DNA from: Mesorhizobium sp. B2-4-15
GTDB lineage: Bacteria; Pseudomonadota; Alphaproteobacteria; Rhizobiales; Rhizobiaceae
NCBI RefSeq assembly: GCF_006658505.1
Contig: NZ_VFUZ01000035.1
Span: forward strand, 1 to 51,130
Reading direction: 5' to 3'
DNA: 51,130 bases
Numbering within the stretch: position 1 is the stretch's first letter; each line of letters starts with the position of its first letter. Below the pieces are notes generated by a model. It saw nothing but the letters and a program-made list of their open reading frames with translations, made no database searches and was not told the DNA's origin. This document shows positions 15,580 to 25,054 of the stretch, piece after piece. The translations under genes were made by a program, and so were the position numbers.

Positions 15580-15975
15580 TATGTTTTCGTGCCTTTCTTC
15601 GTTTCTCTCCCGGTTCCCGGCGGCAAAAGCCTCTGCAACTTCTCTGACCCGTGAACCCAAGAAGGAACGGGGAAGAAAGGAGCATGACGAGACGGTCGAG
15701 AGCGGAGACACGGGAGGCGGAAGCGCTTCTGGCTTCCCACGAAGGCTGATAAACCTCCGGCCCTCCGTTCAGCCCCCAGCTGGGACCGGCAGATTGGCGG
15801 CGTCTATACAGCAATCCACTGATAAGGCAAGGGCAAGCGGCGTCCCCGATGTCGCAGGGTACAGGAAAATCAAGCGGCGGCGCCGGTACGGCCTGCCGAT
15901 TTTTACGACAACCAGCTCTTAACCACAATGTCAGGTTGTGCGGAGTTGAGCCTCGCCATCAACGGTGGATTCATC
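15580..15975. other. Divergent intergenic region between rpsF and the TadG-like gene
   Basis: About 400 bases without a convincing gene. It holds the rpsF promoter at 15803-15831 and a roughly 220-base rpsF leader on the minus strand. Short open frames on both strands lack ribosome-binding sites and family resemblance. Confidence 0.6.
15803..15831 (-). promoter_or_regulatory. Sigma-70 type promoter for rpsF-rpsR
   Basis: On the minus strand CTTGCC (15826-15831), a 17-base spacer, and TATAGA (15803-15808) match the rhizobial CTTGAC-N17-CTATAT form well. The predicted transcript starts near 15796, about 215 bases before the rpsF ATG, leaving a long leader in which S6:S18 autoregulation could act. 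Confidence 0.65.
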
Positions 15976-17751
15976 ATGGGAGGCGCAAAAAGCCCGGACA
16001 ACCCGCGCATAACAAGCGGCAAGCATTTCCCGGGGGTAAGGATGCTTCTCAACAGATTCTGGCGCTCGAGGAGCGGCAATTTCACGCTATTGCTCGGTCT
16101 GGGCCTGCCGGCCATCTTGTCAGCCGTGGCCTTCGCGGTCGACGTGTCCACCATCATGCGTGCAAAAAGCAACCTGCAGAATGCGCTCGACGCGGCAAAT
16201 CTTGCCTCCTCGCATCTGGGCGATCTGGACCTTACCCGCACCGACGCCTTCAACCGTTATTTCCAGGCCAACATTGCCGGACATGGCGAACTCACCAACG
16301 CGCAGGCGACGCTGACCGTCGACAGGGGCGTCAATTTCATCAAGACAAAGGCCGTCGCCTCGGCGGACGTCAATCTGAACTTCGCCTTCCTGTTTGGCCG
16401 GAACAAGCACATCGTGGTCGAAGCATCGGCCGTCGAATCGAACAACCAGCTCGAGGTCGTTCTGGTGCTGGACAATACCGGCTCGATGGCCGGCGCCAAA
16501 ATTGCTGCCCTGAAGACAGCGACGGACAATCTGCTCAGATATCTGGAAACGGCACAATCGCCGACGCGCAAGGTCCGCGCGGCGCTGGTTCCGTTCGTCA
16601 CGGCCGTCAATGTCAATGGCGATGGCTTCGACTCGTCTTGGATCGACATGGACGGCAAGTCATCCACCAATGGGATCAATTTTCCCGTCGTCAATGGCAA
16701 GCGTCCCAATCATATGGCGCTGTTCAGACAGCTGATGAAGGATCCGGCCTCGGCCGCCAGGTTGACAGGATGGAAGGACGACAAAGGAATCGACACGGGT
16801 TGGAAAGGCTGCGTCGAGGCGCGGCCCGGCCCCCTTAACATCTCCGATACGTCGCCCGACCCGTCTTACGCCGACACTCTGTTCGTGCCGTACTTCGCGC
16901 CGGACAGTCCAGGGAACGGCACAAAGCCTTCCGGCAGCTATTCAAACGACGCCAATTACTACAACAACTCTTTTGTCGACGATGTCCCCGACCAGGCCAA
17001 GCTTGCTCAGAATGGAGGATTGAACATTCTTGGAATAGATCTGAGCGGCTTGCTTGGAAGCGACGTCAGCCCTTCGAAGAAGGATCTCGAAACAATCGCC
17101 AAGTATGTCGCACCGCAGAACACCGCCATCGCCACCGCTGGCACAAACGATCCGAATGCCCTGCAATTGACGGTGGGGCCAAACCGGTCCTGTCCCTCAC
17201 CGATCGTTCCGTTGACGGAAGATTTTACGAAGCTCCGCAAGGAGGCCGCCAAGATGCTTGCCTGGGCCGGGTCGGGCACCAATGTTGCCGAGGGCCTCGC
17301 TTGGGGCCAGCGGGTGTTGTCGCCGTCGGCCCCATACACTGAGGGAACGCCGTGGAAGACGCCTGGGGTAAGCAAAATCGTGATGCTGCTCACCGACGGT
17401 GAGAACGTGGTCTATGGCGCCAGCAAAGAGACGACCAAGTCGGATTATACCTCCTATGGTTATCTCGCGGGTTCAGGCTATGGCGCTGCCGGTCGGCTTG
17501 GATCGGACAATCAGACGACCGCCGCGCGCAATGTGGACGGATGGACCAAGAGCGTCTGCACGCAGTTGAAAAATCAGGGCGCTGAGATCTACACCATGGT
17601 GCTGCAGTCCGACACCGCGGCCAACCGCACGCTTTACAGCGCCTGCGCCTCGGATCCTAGCGACTACTACGCAGTCAACGATCCGAACAAACTGCCAAAC
17701 GTATTCGAGCAGATCGCCAACAAGTTCTCGAAGCTGCAACTGACCAATTGA
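15976..17751 (+). CDS. TadE/TadG-type pilus assembly protein with VWA domain
   Basis: A 591-residue envelope protein of the TadG type, usually minor components of Flp/Tad pilus systems. One transmembrane helix (about 35-56, preceded by RFWRSRSGNF, the typical TadG N terminus) leads into the von Willebrand A domain, whose metal-binding MIDAS motif DNTGSMAG begins at Asp166. A further acidic motif, LLTDGENVVYG, lies in the C-terminal half. The ATG at 15976 has GGTGG seven bases upstream; ATGs at 15928 and 16042 are alternatives. No other tad genes are nearby, so it is an orphan here. Convergent with the LtaS-family gene. Confidence 0.85.
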   Translation: MGGAKSPDNPRITSGKHFPGVRMLLNRFWRSRSGNFTLLLGLGLPAILSAVAFAVDVSTIMRAKSNLQNALDAANLASSHLGDLDLTRTDAFNRYFQANIAGHGELTNAQATLTVDRGVNFIKTKAVASADVNLNFAFLFGRNKHIVVEASAVESNNQLEVVLVLDNTGSMAGAKIAALKTATDNLLRYLETAQSPTRKVRAALVPFVTAVNVNGDGFDSSWIDMDGKSSTNGINFPVVNGKRPNHMALFRQLMKDPASAARLTGWKDDKGIDTGWKGCVEARPGPLNISDTSPDPSYADTLFVPYFAPDSPGNGTKPSGSYSNDANYYNNSFVDDVPDQAKLAQNGGLNILGIDLSGLLGSDVSPSKKDLETIAKYVAPQNTAIATAGTNDPNALQLTVGPNRSCPSPIVPLTEDFTKLRKEAAKMLAWAGSGTNVAEGLAWGQRVLSPSAPYTEGTPWKTPGVSKIVMLLTDGENVVYGASKETTKSDYTSYGYLAGSGYGAAGRLGSDNQTTAARNVDGWTKSVCTQLKNQGAEIYTMVLQSDTAANRTLYSACASDPSDYYAVNDPNKLPNVFEQIANKFSKLQLTN

Positions 17752-17786
17752 ACACTCGATCCAACTGCTGAACGGATGGCGCCGGC

Positions 17787-19715
17787 TCAACTCGTATGGG
17801 CGATAACCTTGTCGACCGTCTCGGGGAAGAAGTCCGGCGCCGCGTGGCGCTTGCCGAACATCATATCGTACTGGATCAGCTGGAAATCGCGGATCGCGGG
17901 GTCGATCTCCTTCTGACGCGACCAATCGGGCGTGGCTTGGCCGGCCGGTGTCAGCAGCAGGTTGCGGTCGACGACGCGGTAGCGCTCCCGCATCTCGCCC
18001 AGGAAGCCGGTGTAGTAGGGATGGGTGACGCCCGCTGCCGTCAGGATATGATAGGGCAGGAATGCCGGGCTCACGGTGCCGAGGTCCTTGATTGGACCGG
18101 AGCGGTTCGACCAGACGACCAGCGGTGTCTCGTGATGTTCAAGGGCTGCTTCCGGCGTCGGCTCGTTGCGTGGCGCGACGTTGTCCTTGAGGAACCCGGT
18201 CTCGACATAGACCGGCCCCAACGGCGGCAGATGGTCGCCGAAAAAGGCCAGGATCGTTGGCCGCTCGCGCTTCTTGGCCCATTCGATCAGCCGGTCAAGG
18301 CCGCGGTCAGCATCGGCCGAACCCTCCGCATAGCTCAGCAGCGAATCGCGCGCCCACTGGCTGATCGGGGCCTGTACCGAGTGAGTCGGGTTATTATAGC
18401 GGTTCGGCTCATAGGGGCCGTGGTTCTGCAGGCTGACGGCGAAGAAGAACACCGGATCGTCGCTGGCGTCGGCTTCGCGGATGATCTCGTCCGTCATTGC
18501 CGCATCCGATGCCAGCGGTCCGCGCTTTTCCATGGGCGGCAGCGCCTCTTCCGACTTGAAATCGTTGAAACCGAAATCGGCATACACCGCGCCACGGTTC
18601 CAGAACCAGTTGGTGCCTGGATGGATGGCACGCGCCCTGTAGCCTTCACTCTTCAGGAAGGTCGCCATCGAAGGCGTCGGCGTGCGCACATATTGCTGGT
18701 AGGGGATGCTGCCGGCCGGCAGGAAAGCGTTGGAAAAGCCGGTCAGTGCCTCGAATTCGATGTTGGCGGTCATGCCGCCGAATTCAGGTGAGAACATGGA
18801 GCCCGAACGCAATGCCCGCACTGTGGGGATCGGATCCGGCGTGATAGCGACGCCAGGCAGCTTGGTTGGATCCCAGAAGGATTCGCTCATGACGACGATG
18901 ATGTCGGGCTTGTCGTCGGGCACCGATGCTGTCGTCCGCGGCCGATCGATCGCCGCAATCGCCTTGTCGGAATAGCCGGAGGGTGCCGAGACATGGGCCA
19001 TCGGCACGTTGAGCGCGAAGGCGAGCGCAAAGCCGTTGGAGGCGTAGTTTTCCTTTTGGTCCCACATGATCGGGATGATCTGCAGCCGATCCCGGGTCCA
19101 CGAGAAGGTGGCGTAGTCCATGATCGAGACGAAGAAGGCGAGCAGAGGCACCGCCAGCGTCAGCCGGGCAAGGCGGCCTTTGCGGCTGAGGGCCGGAACC
19201 TTACGGTGCCACAGCCGCCAGCCGTGGACGAGCAGCGACAGCCCGACGACGATGCCCACGACCATGGCCAGCGCGGTCATCGGCCGTTCGCGCACCAGGA
19301 GCGGCAGCAGGGCGAAAATCTGGCGAGCGTAGAGGAAATCCGTCGGATAAAGCGGATCGCCAAGATAGTGCGATTTCTGATGGCCGACAAAGGCCAGCCC
19401 CAGGGTCAACGGCGCGACAATCATCAGGCTCTGGTGACTGCGGCCGAGCAAGGCGTCGAGGCCGATCAGGATCAGGGCGAACACGACGATGGTCGTCCAG
19501 CCCGGTTTGAGTGGCTGAAGAAAGAAGGAAACAGTGCCGGCAACATCGCCACGCACGATCAGCTCGATGGCGAACACGAGGACGGCGGAGATCAGCACGC
19601 TGACCAATCCGTAACGGACGACCGGCCATCTCCGGCCCGGCAAATAACCGGTGGACGGATCGTCTTCCAGGAACTGCGGCGCGGCCTCGCCGGCGCGTTT
19701 CGATTTCTTGGCCAC
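17787..19715 (-). CDS. LTA synthase family (phosphoglycerol transferase-like) sulfatase-fold protein
   Basis: A 642-residue membrane enzyme of the alkaline phosphatase superfamily. Five hydrophobic helices (about 34-53, 73-90, 97-112, 146-164 and 184-202) precede an extracytoplasmic catalytic domain with the LtaS-type motifs SESFWDPT (metal-ligand Glu278), GGMTANIEFEALTG (nucleophile Thr316) and FFGDHLPP. LtaS relatives in Gram-negatives move phosphoglycerol from lipid onto periplasmic or cyclic glucans or other envelope acceptors; which acceptor applies here is not visible. The GTG at 19715 is chosen for its GGAA six bases upstream; another GTG lies at 19748. A PHO-box-like sequence lies 38-55 bases upstream. 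Confidence 0.87.
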   Translation of the reverse strand: MAKKSKRAGEAAPQFLEDDPSTGYLPGRRWPVVRYGLVSVLISAVLVFAIELIVRGDVAGTVSFFLQPLKPGWTTIVVFALILIGLDALLGRSHQSLMIVAPLTLGLAFVGHQKSHYLGDPLYPTDFLYARQIFALLPLLVRERPMTALAMVVGIVVGLSLLVHGWRLWHRKVPALSRKGRLARLTLAVPLLAFFVSIMDYATFSWTRDRLQIIPIMWDQKENYASNGFALAFALNVPMAHVSAPSGYSDKAIAAIDRPRTTASVPDDKPDIIVVMSESFWDPTKLPGVAITPDPIPTVRALRSGSMFSPEFGGMTANIEFEALTGFSNAFLPAGSIPYQQYVRTPTPSMATFLKSEGYRARAIHPGTNWFWNRGAVYADFGFNDFKSEEALPPMEKRGPLASDAAMTDEIIREADASDDPVFFFAVSLQNHGPYEPNRYNNPTHSVQAPISQWARDSLLSYAEGSADADRGLDRLIEWAKKRERPTILAFFGDHLPPLGPVYVETGFLKDNVAPRNEPTPEAALEHHETPLVVWSNRSGPIKDLGTVSPAFLPYHILTAAGVTHPYYTGFLGEMRERYRVVDRNLLLTPAGQATPDWSRQKEIDPAIRDFQLIQYDMMFGKRHAAPDFFPETVDKVIAHTS

Positions 19716-19752
19716 CTTAACTTCCCCACCCAGCGACGAACGCGTCACTCGA

Positions 19753-19770
19753 TTGTCATAAAACTGTCAC
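19753..19770 (+). promoter_or_regulatory. PHO box (PhoB-binding site) candidate
   Basis: TTGTCATAAAACTGTCAC matches 17 of 18 positions of the PhoB consensus CTGTCATAWAWCTGTCAY, with the two 7-base repeats and the 4-base spacer intact. It lies in the divergent region between the LtaS-family gene (minus) and fabD (plus). The direct-repeat orientation points along the plus strand, but the minus-strand gene is much nearer (38-55 bases from its chosen start). Confidence 0.7.
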
Positions 19771-19993
19771 GCCAAGCTAGCGCCTGTATCGGAAATAAGA
19801 AGAGCCAGCAAACGAATCGTGAGCAGTTTTCATCAGGAGTGATCGCCAAAAGCCCTTTTAGAACAGGCACTCGGCAGAAGGTTCTGATCTGAGGCCTGTT
19901 TGAAGCGGGCTTGACTTGACCGGCCGCCTTGCGCCACAGGCAAGGAAAATTCGTGTTATCAGGCAAGCAGAACAAGTCTTCGGGAGCCCTCGC

Positions 19994-20941
19994 ATGGCCG
20001 TTGCATTCACCTTTCCGGGACAAGGCAGCCAGGCTGTCGGCATGGGCAAGGATATCGCTGATGCCTTTCCCGAGGCGCGCAGGACCTTCCAGGAGGTCGA
20101 TGACGCGCTTGGCGAAAACCTGTCGAAGCTGATCTGGGAAGGTCCGGAAGAGACCTTGACGCTGACCGCCAACGCGCAGCCGGCTTTGATGGCGGTATCG
20201 CTGGCTGCGATCAGGGCGCTGGAATCACGCGGTTTCTCGTTGAAGGACAAGGTCACCAATGTCGCCGGCCATTCGCTGGGCGAATATTCGGCGCTTGCCG
20301 CCGCCGGCTTCGTTTCCGTCGCCGATGCCGCCCGGCTGCTGCGTATCCGCGGCAATGCCATGCAGGCGGCAGTGCCAGCCGGCGAGGGCGCCATGGCAGC
20401 GATCATTGGGCTGGAGCAGGCCGATGTCGAAGCCGCCTGCACCGAGGCCGCGCAAGGGTCCGGCAAGGTCTGCCAGATCGCCAATGACAATGGCGGCGGC
20501 CAGTTGGTGATTTCCGGCGCCAAGGCGGCGGTCGAACTGGCGGCGAAACTTTGCACCGAAAAGGGCGCCAAGCGGGCGCTGATGCTGCAGGTCTCGGCTC
20601 CCTTCCATTCGGCGCTGATGGCGCCGGCGGCAGAGATCATGCGAGAAGCGCTGGCCGGCGTGACGAAGAATGCACCTTTGGTTCCTGTCGTTTCCAATGT
20701 GTCGGTGACAGCGTCGAGCGATCCGGACGAGATCGCGCGGCGCCTCGTCGAGCAGGTGACCGGGCGCGTTCGCTGGCGTGAGACGGTGGAGTGGTTTGGC
20801 GCCAACGGCGTCGCCACGCTCTACGAGATTGGTGCCGGCAGGGTGCTTTCGGGCCTGGCGCGGCGTATCAACCGCGACATCGCCACCGCATCGGTCGGTT
20901 CCGCGGCTGAAGTCGAGGCAGCATTGGCCGCGCTTGCATAA
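19994..20941 (+). CDS. fabD: Malonyl-CoA:ACP transacylase
   Basis: Loads malonyl groups from CoA onto acyl carrier protein for fatty acid elongation. The 315-residue enzyme has the GQGSQ motif at 9-13, the nucleophile elbow GHSLGEYSA with Ser94, and the catalytic His205 in SAPFHSALM. The ATG at 19994 has GGGAG eight bases upstream; a 26-codon upstream extension is not credible. It starts the cluster fabD-fabG-acpP-fabF, the standard rhizobial order. Confidence 0.98.
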   Translation: MAVAFTFPGQGSQAVGMGKDIADAFPEARRTFQEVDDALGENLSKLIWEGPEETLTLTANAQPALMAVSLAAIRALESRGFSLKDKVTNVAGHSLGEYSALAAAGFVSVADAARLLRIRGNAMQAAVPAGEGAMAAIIGLEQADVEAACTEAAQGSGKVCQIANDNGGGQLVISGAKAAVELAAKLCTEKGAKRALMLQVSAPFHSALMAPAAEIMREALAGVTKNAPLVPVVSNVSVTASSDPDEIARRLVEQVTGRVRWRETVEWFGANGVATLYEIGAGRVLSGLARRINRDIATASVGSAAEVEAALAALA

Positions 20942-20998
20942 AGCGCCATTTGGTCCCATCCCTATAGGGGCTGTGCTCTTCTCAACCTGGAGACAAAA

Positions 20999-21736
20999 AT
21001 GTTCGAATTGACCGGCCGCAAGGCGCTCGTCACCGGTGCTTCGGGGGGGATCGGCGAGGCGATCGCCAGGGTGCTTCACGCACAAGGCGCCATCGTCGGG
21101 CTGCATGGCACGCGCGTCGAGAAGCTGGAGGCGTTGGCCGCCGAACTCGGTGACCGGGTCAAGCTGTTTCCGGCCAACCTGTCGAACCGCGACGAGGTCA
21201 AGGCGCTTGGCCAGAAAGCGGAAGCCGACCTCGAAGGCGTCGATATCCTGGTCAACAATGCCGGCATCACCAAGGATGGGCTGTTCGTGCGCATGTCGGA
21301 CGCCGACTGGGACACGGTGCTCGAAGTCAACCTGACGGCCGTGTTCAGGCTTACCCGCGAACTCACCCACCCGATGATGCGCCGCCGCCACGGCCGCATC
21401 ATCAACATCACTTCTGTCGTCGGCGTCACCGGCAATCCCGGTCAGACCAATTACTGTGCCTCCAAGGCCGGCATGATCGGCTTTTCCAAATCACTGGCGC
21501 AGGAGATCGCCACCCGCAACATCACCGTCAACTGCGTCGCTCCGGGCTTCATCGAATCAGCGATGACAGACAAGCTCAACGACAAGCAGAAGGAAGCGAT
21601 CATGGCGGCGATCCCGACGCGCCGTATGGGCAACAGCGCCGAAGTGGCCTCCGCTGTCGCCTATCTCGCTTCCAATGAAGCCGCTTACGTCACCGGCCAG
21701 ACCATTCACGTGAATGGCGGCATGGCGATGATCTGA
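20999..21736 (+). CDS. fabG: 3-oxoacyl-[acyl-carrier-protein] reductase
   Basis: NADPH-dependent reduction of 3-ketoacyl-ACP, the first reductive step of each elongation cycle. The 245-residue SDR has the glycine motif GASGGIG at 14-19, NNAG at 86-89, and the catalytic triad Ser139, Tyr152 and Lys156. The C terminus NGGMAMI is the typical FabG end. GGAG lies upstream of the ATG. Placement between fabD and acpP separates it from the many other SDR genes, including the two elsewhere in this window. Confidence 0.98.
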   Translation: MFELTGRKALVTGASGGIGEAIARVLHAQGAIVGLHGTRVEKLEALAAELGDRVKLFPANLSNRDEVKALGQKAEADLEGVDILVNNAGITKDGLFVRMSDADWDTVLEVNLTAVFRLTRELTHPMMRRRHGRIINITSVVGVTGNPGQTNYCASKAGMIGFSKSLAQEIATRNITVNCVAPGFIESAMTDKLNDKQKEAIMAAIPTRRMGNSAEVASAVAYLASNEAAYVTGQTIHVNGGMAMI

Positions 21737-21740
21737 CGAA

Positions 21741-21780
21741 TGCGCCCAGAATCGCGCAGCGGTTTTGGGCAATGACATCC
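21741..21780 (+). repeat. Rhizobial palindromic intergenic element copy
   Basis: The core CGCAGCGGTTTTGGG followed by CAATGACAT resembles a short palindromic element I recall as frequent in rhizobial intergenic DNA. A more diverged copy lies at 46138-46186. The element sits just downstream of the fabG stop codon. Identification rests on memory and on the resemblance between the two copies. Confidence 0.5.
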
Positions 21781-21915
21781 CAGGCCAGCACGCTGTGAAA
21801 ACAGACCATTTCGGCTTGGACCTTGGCCATTTTTCGTGTAATGCGGCCCGCAACCCGGCGGTTCGGGCAAAAACCGGTCCGTAGCCGTTGCGTTTCCGGC
21901 AGGACCATCTTTCAA

Positions 21916-21944
21916 CTTGATTAGCGGCATTCTGCCCGCTAACG
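21916..21944 (+). promoter_or_regulatory. Promoter candidate for acpP
   Basis: CTTGAT (21916-21921), a 17-base spacer, and CTAACG (21939-21944) approximate the rhizobial sigma-70 form. Transcription would start near 21951, about 26 bases before the acpP ATG. A separate promoter fits the high demand for this protein. TAGCGG and CCGCTA form an inverted repeat in the spacer. Confidence 0.5.
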
Positions 21945-21976
21945 AAGACAGACAAACAAAAGACGAGGATGCCCAA

Positions 21977-22213
21977 ATGAGTGACACCGCAGAGCGCGTC
22001 AAGAAGATCGTCATCGAGCACCTTGGCGTCGATGCCGACAAAGTGACGGAGCAGGCGAGCTTCATCGATGATCTGGGCGCGGACAGCCTCGATACGGTTG
22101 AACTCGTCATGGCGTTCGAAGAAGAATTCGGCGTCGAGATTCCCGACGACGCGGCCGAGACCATTCTGACCGTTGGCGACGCGGTCAAGTATATCGACAA
22201 GGCTTCGGCCTGA
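21977..22213 (+). CDS. acpP: Acyl carrier protein
   Basis: A 78-residue acidic protein that carries fatty acid intermediates on a phosphopantetheine arm. The attachment site is Ser37 in DDLGADSLDTVELVMAFEEE, a near-perfect match to bacterial AcpP. GAGGA lies upstream of the ATG at 21977. It lies between fabG and fabF as in most proteobacteria, and is probably transcribed from its own promoter as well as by read-through. Confidence 0.99.
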   Translation: MSDTAERVKKIVIEHLGVDADKVTEQASFIDDLGADSLDTVELVMAFEEEFGVEIPDDAAETILTVGDAVKYIDKASA

Positions 22214-22247
22214 CGCATTCCGCAGTCATCACCGGGGAGGACCTGCG

Positions 22248-23510
22248 ATGAGGCGTGTCGTCGTCACGGGCCTTGGATTGTTGTCGCCTTTCGGCATGGG
22301 CTTCGAGCACAGCTGGAAGGAACTTCTGACCGGCCGCAGCGCCGCCAGGCGCATCACCGAGTTCGAGGTGGAAGATCTTGCCTGCAAGATCGCTCACGTC
22401 ATTCCGCGTGGTGACGGCAGCAATGCCACCTTCAATCCCGAGGCCGTGCTCGAGCCGAAGGAACTGCGCAAGATCGGCGACTTCATCCTGTACGGGATTG
22501 CCGCCGCCGACGAGGCGCTGAAGGATTCCGGCTGGCAACCGAAAACCCATGCCGAACAGTGCGCCACCGGCGTCCTGATCGGCTCGGGCATCGGCGGCAT
22601 CGAGGGTATCGCCGAGAATGCGATAATCCTCAAGGAGCGCGGTCCGCGCCGCATCAGCCCGTTCTTCATCCCGGGTCAGATCATCAATCTCGTCTCCGGC
22701 CAGGTTTCGATCCGGCACGGGCTGAAAGGCCCGAACCATTCCGTCGTCACGGCCTGTTCGACCGGTGCGCACGCCATTGGCGATGCGGCTCGGCTGATCA
22801 TGTGGGGCGATGCCGACATCATGGTCGCGGGCGGCGCCGAAGCGCCGGTGACGCGGCTGTCGATCGCCGGTTTCGCCGCATGCCGGGCGCTGTCGACCGA
22901 GCGCAATGATGTCCCGCAGACGGCGTCGCGCCCGTACGACCGCGACCGAGACGGCTTCGTCATGGGCGAGGGCGCCGGTGTTGTCGTGCTGGAAGAGCTT
23001 GAGCACGCCAAGGCCCGCGGCGCCAAGATCTACGCTGAGGTGACCGGCTACGGTCTCACCGGCGATGCCTATCATATCACCGCGCCGGCCGAGGACGGCG
23101 ATGGCGCTTTCCGGTGCATGACCGCGGCATTGAACAGGGCCAAGCTTACGCCCGCCGATGTCGACTACATCAACGCGCATGGCACGTCGACCATGGCCGA
23201 TACGATCGAACTCGGCGCTGTCGAGCGGCTGGCCGGCAATGCCGCCTCAAAGATTTCGATGTCGTCGACCAAGTCTTCGATCGGCCATCTCCTGGGGGCG
23301 GCGGGTGCCGCTGAAGCGATCTTTTCGATCCTCGCTATCAGGGACAATATCGCGCCGGCGACCATCAATCTCGACAACCCCGAGCGCGAAACGGCGATCG
23401 ACCTGGTGCCCAACAAGCCTCGCTCCCGCCAGATCGACGTAGCATTGTCCAACTCCTTCGGCTTCGGCGGCACCAACGCTTCGCTTGTGTTCCAGCGCTA
23501 CAATGGCTGA
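22248..23510 (+). CDS. fabF: 3-oxoacyl-[acyl-carrier-protein] synthase II
   Basis: Condenses malonyl-ACP with acyl-ACP to extend fatty acids. The 420-residue thiolase-fold enzyme has the Cys-His-His triad: Cys170 in VVTACSTGAHAIG, His310 in INAHGTSTMADT and His346 in KSSIGHLLGAAG. The C-terminal NSFGFGGTNASLVF is intact. The ATG at 22248 has a strong GGGGAGG eight bases before it; a 25-codon upstream extension overlapping acpP is rejected. Confidence 0.98.
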   Translation: MRRVVVTGLGLLSPFGMGFEHSWKELLTGRSAARRITEFEVEDLACKIAHVIPRGDGSNATFNPEAVLEPKELRKIGDFILYGIAAADEALKDSGWQPKTHAEQCATGVLIGSGIGGIEGIAENAIILKERGPRRISPFFIPGQIINLVSGQVSIRHGLKGPNHSVVTACSTGAHAIGDAARLIMWGDADIMVAGGAEAPVTRLSIAGFAACRALSTERNDVPQTASRPYDRDRDGFVMGEGAGVVVLEELEHAKARGAKIYAEVTGYGLTGDAYHITAPAEDGDGAFRCMTAALNRAKLTPADVDYINAHGTSTMADTIELGAVERLAGNAASKISMSSTKSSIGHLLGAAGAAEAIFSILAIRDNIAPATINLDNPERETAIDLVPNKPRSRQIDVALSNSFGFGGTNASLVFQRYNG

Positions 23511-23612
23511 CCGTCCGGCTGCCGGACGCCGCTTTGGCGTGCCGTCAATTTTGCCATATTCGCCTCTACTCTGCCGCAGGGGATTCGTTGAGAGATCAAA
23601 CGGTAGGGCGAA

Positions 23613-24896
23613 ATGAACACAAATCCGGCGGGCAACGGGGAATTGGGGCAGCGGCCCGCTAACACCGGGCCGATCGTACCGAAGACGGCCAGCGAGGCCT
23701 TGCGGCCGGAAGCTGGAACGCCGCCGCCGAGGCGCTCGCGCGCTTCGCGCAGCCAGGTCGTCGTGTTCATGAACTTCGTCATCTCTTTGGTGATGTTGAT
23801 AGTTCTGGCGGCAGGCGCGGCGCTCTACTTCGGCAAGCAGGAATTCACCGAACCCGGCCCCTCGGCCAATGGCGACACCTTCCTCGTCAAGCCGAACACT
23901 GGCGTCCAGGACATCGCCGACCAGCTTGAGCGCCGCGGCCTGATCACTGACGCCCGCGTATTCCGTCTTGGGGTGCGCGCCTTTGGTAATGATTCCGCAC
24001 TCAAGGCCGGCGAATATGCGATCAAGCCCCGGGCATCGATGCGCGACATCATGGAACTGCTGAAGAGCGGCAAGTCGGTGATGTATTCGCTGACCATTCC
24101 GGAGGGGCTGACGGTCGAGCAGGCACTGGAGCGCATCGCCGACGAACCCGCCTTGAGCGGCGTCATGCCCGCGGCCATGCCGCCGGAGGGCAGCCTTGCC
24201 ACCGACACGCTGCGCTTCACGCGTGGCGCGACGCGCCAGCAGATGATCGACAAGCTGCTGGCCGATCAGAAGAAACTGGTCGATGAGGTATGGCAGCGGC
24301 GTGCGCCGGACCTGCCGCTGGCCAATGTCCAGGAATTCGTCACGCTGGCTTCGATCGTGGAGAAGGAAACCGGCAGGGGTGACGAGCGTTCGCGCGTTGC
24401 CGCCGTCTTCCTGAACCGGCTGGCCAAGGGCATGCGCCTGCAATCCGATCCGACCATCATCTATGGCCTGTTTGGCGGTAAGGGAAAGCCCGCCGACCGC
24501 CCGATCTACCAGTCCGACATCCAGAAGCTGACGCCCTACAACACTTATGCGATCAGCGGCCTGCCGCCGACACCGATCGCCAATCCGGGCCGTGCGGCAC
24601 TTGAGGCCGTCGCCAATCCATCGAAGACCGACGATCTCTATTTCGTCGCCGACGGCACAGGCGGTCACGTTTTTGCCGCGACGCTTGATGAGCACAATGA
24701 GAACGTTGCCCGCTATCGCGCGTTGCAGAAGAAGCAGGCCGATGAGGCGGCCAAGGCCGCCTCGGCCGCTGGTACCAGCGGCAACAATGCGGACAAGCCT
24801 GCTGGCAGCAGCGGCAAGCCTGCCGACGGCAACGGCAGCGACACCAGCGGTGGCGACAATGGCGATGCCGGCGGCGATGCGGGCGCTGCCCAGTAA
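23613..24896 (+). CDS. mltG: Endolytic transglycosylase MltG
   Basis: An inner-membrane lytic transglycosylase of the YceG family that cuts nascent glycan strands and so sets their length. The 427-residue protein has a cytoplasmic Pro-rich N terminus, one transmembrane helix (about 49-72), a LysM-like region, and the YceG domain with the catalytic glutamate in LASIVEKETG (Glu250/Glu252) and LQSDPTIIYGL. The last 50 residues are a low-complexity Ala/Gly/Asn/Asp tail, longer than in E. coli. It follows fabF, as in many proteobacteria. Confidence 0.95.
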   Translation: MNTNPAGNGELGQRPANTGPIVPKTASEALRPEAGTPPPRRSRASRSQVVVFMNFVISLVMLIVLAAGAALYFGKQEFTEPGPSANGDTFLVKPNTGVQDIADQLERRGLITDARVFRLGVRAFGNDSALKAGEYAIKPRASMRDIMELLKSGKSVMYSLTIPEGLTVEQALERIADEPALSGVMPAAMPPEGSLATDTLRFTRGATRQQMIDKLLADQKKLVDEVWQRRAPDLPLANVQEFVTLASIVEKETGRGDERSRVAAVFLNRLAKGMRLQSDPTIIYGLFGGKGKPADRPIYQSDIQKLTPYNTYAISGLPPTPIANPGRAALEAVANPSKTDDLYFVADGTGGHVFAATLDEHNENVARYRALQKKQADEAAKAASAAGTSGNNADKPAGSSGKPADGNGSDTSGGDNGDAGGDAGAAQ

Positions 24897-25054
24897 GAGT
24901 AAGAAAGGCGTTGCCCCCAAGGCGACGGCCTGACATTTGAAGGAACGCCAAGCGTCCGATTTCGAGGCACCCGGGGCGTGATCGTTTTTACGCAGCACTT
25001 GCCCTTGTCCGGAAAACCGGTTTCGGGGTGATGCGCCAAGGATATGCAGGCGAC

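Noticed and set aside
23247..24998. 583-codon open frame antisense to fabF and mltG
   Set aside because: High-G+C codon bias opens long antisense frames; the plus-strand genes are certain and the antisense protein has no family features.
24980..25030. Possible rhizobial repeat fragment (CCGGAAAACCGG region) before yicC
   Set aside because: Only a short stretch matches what I remember of such elements; not enough for a repeat call.
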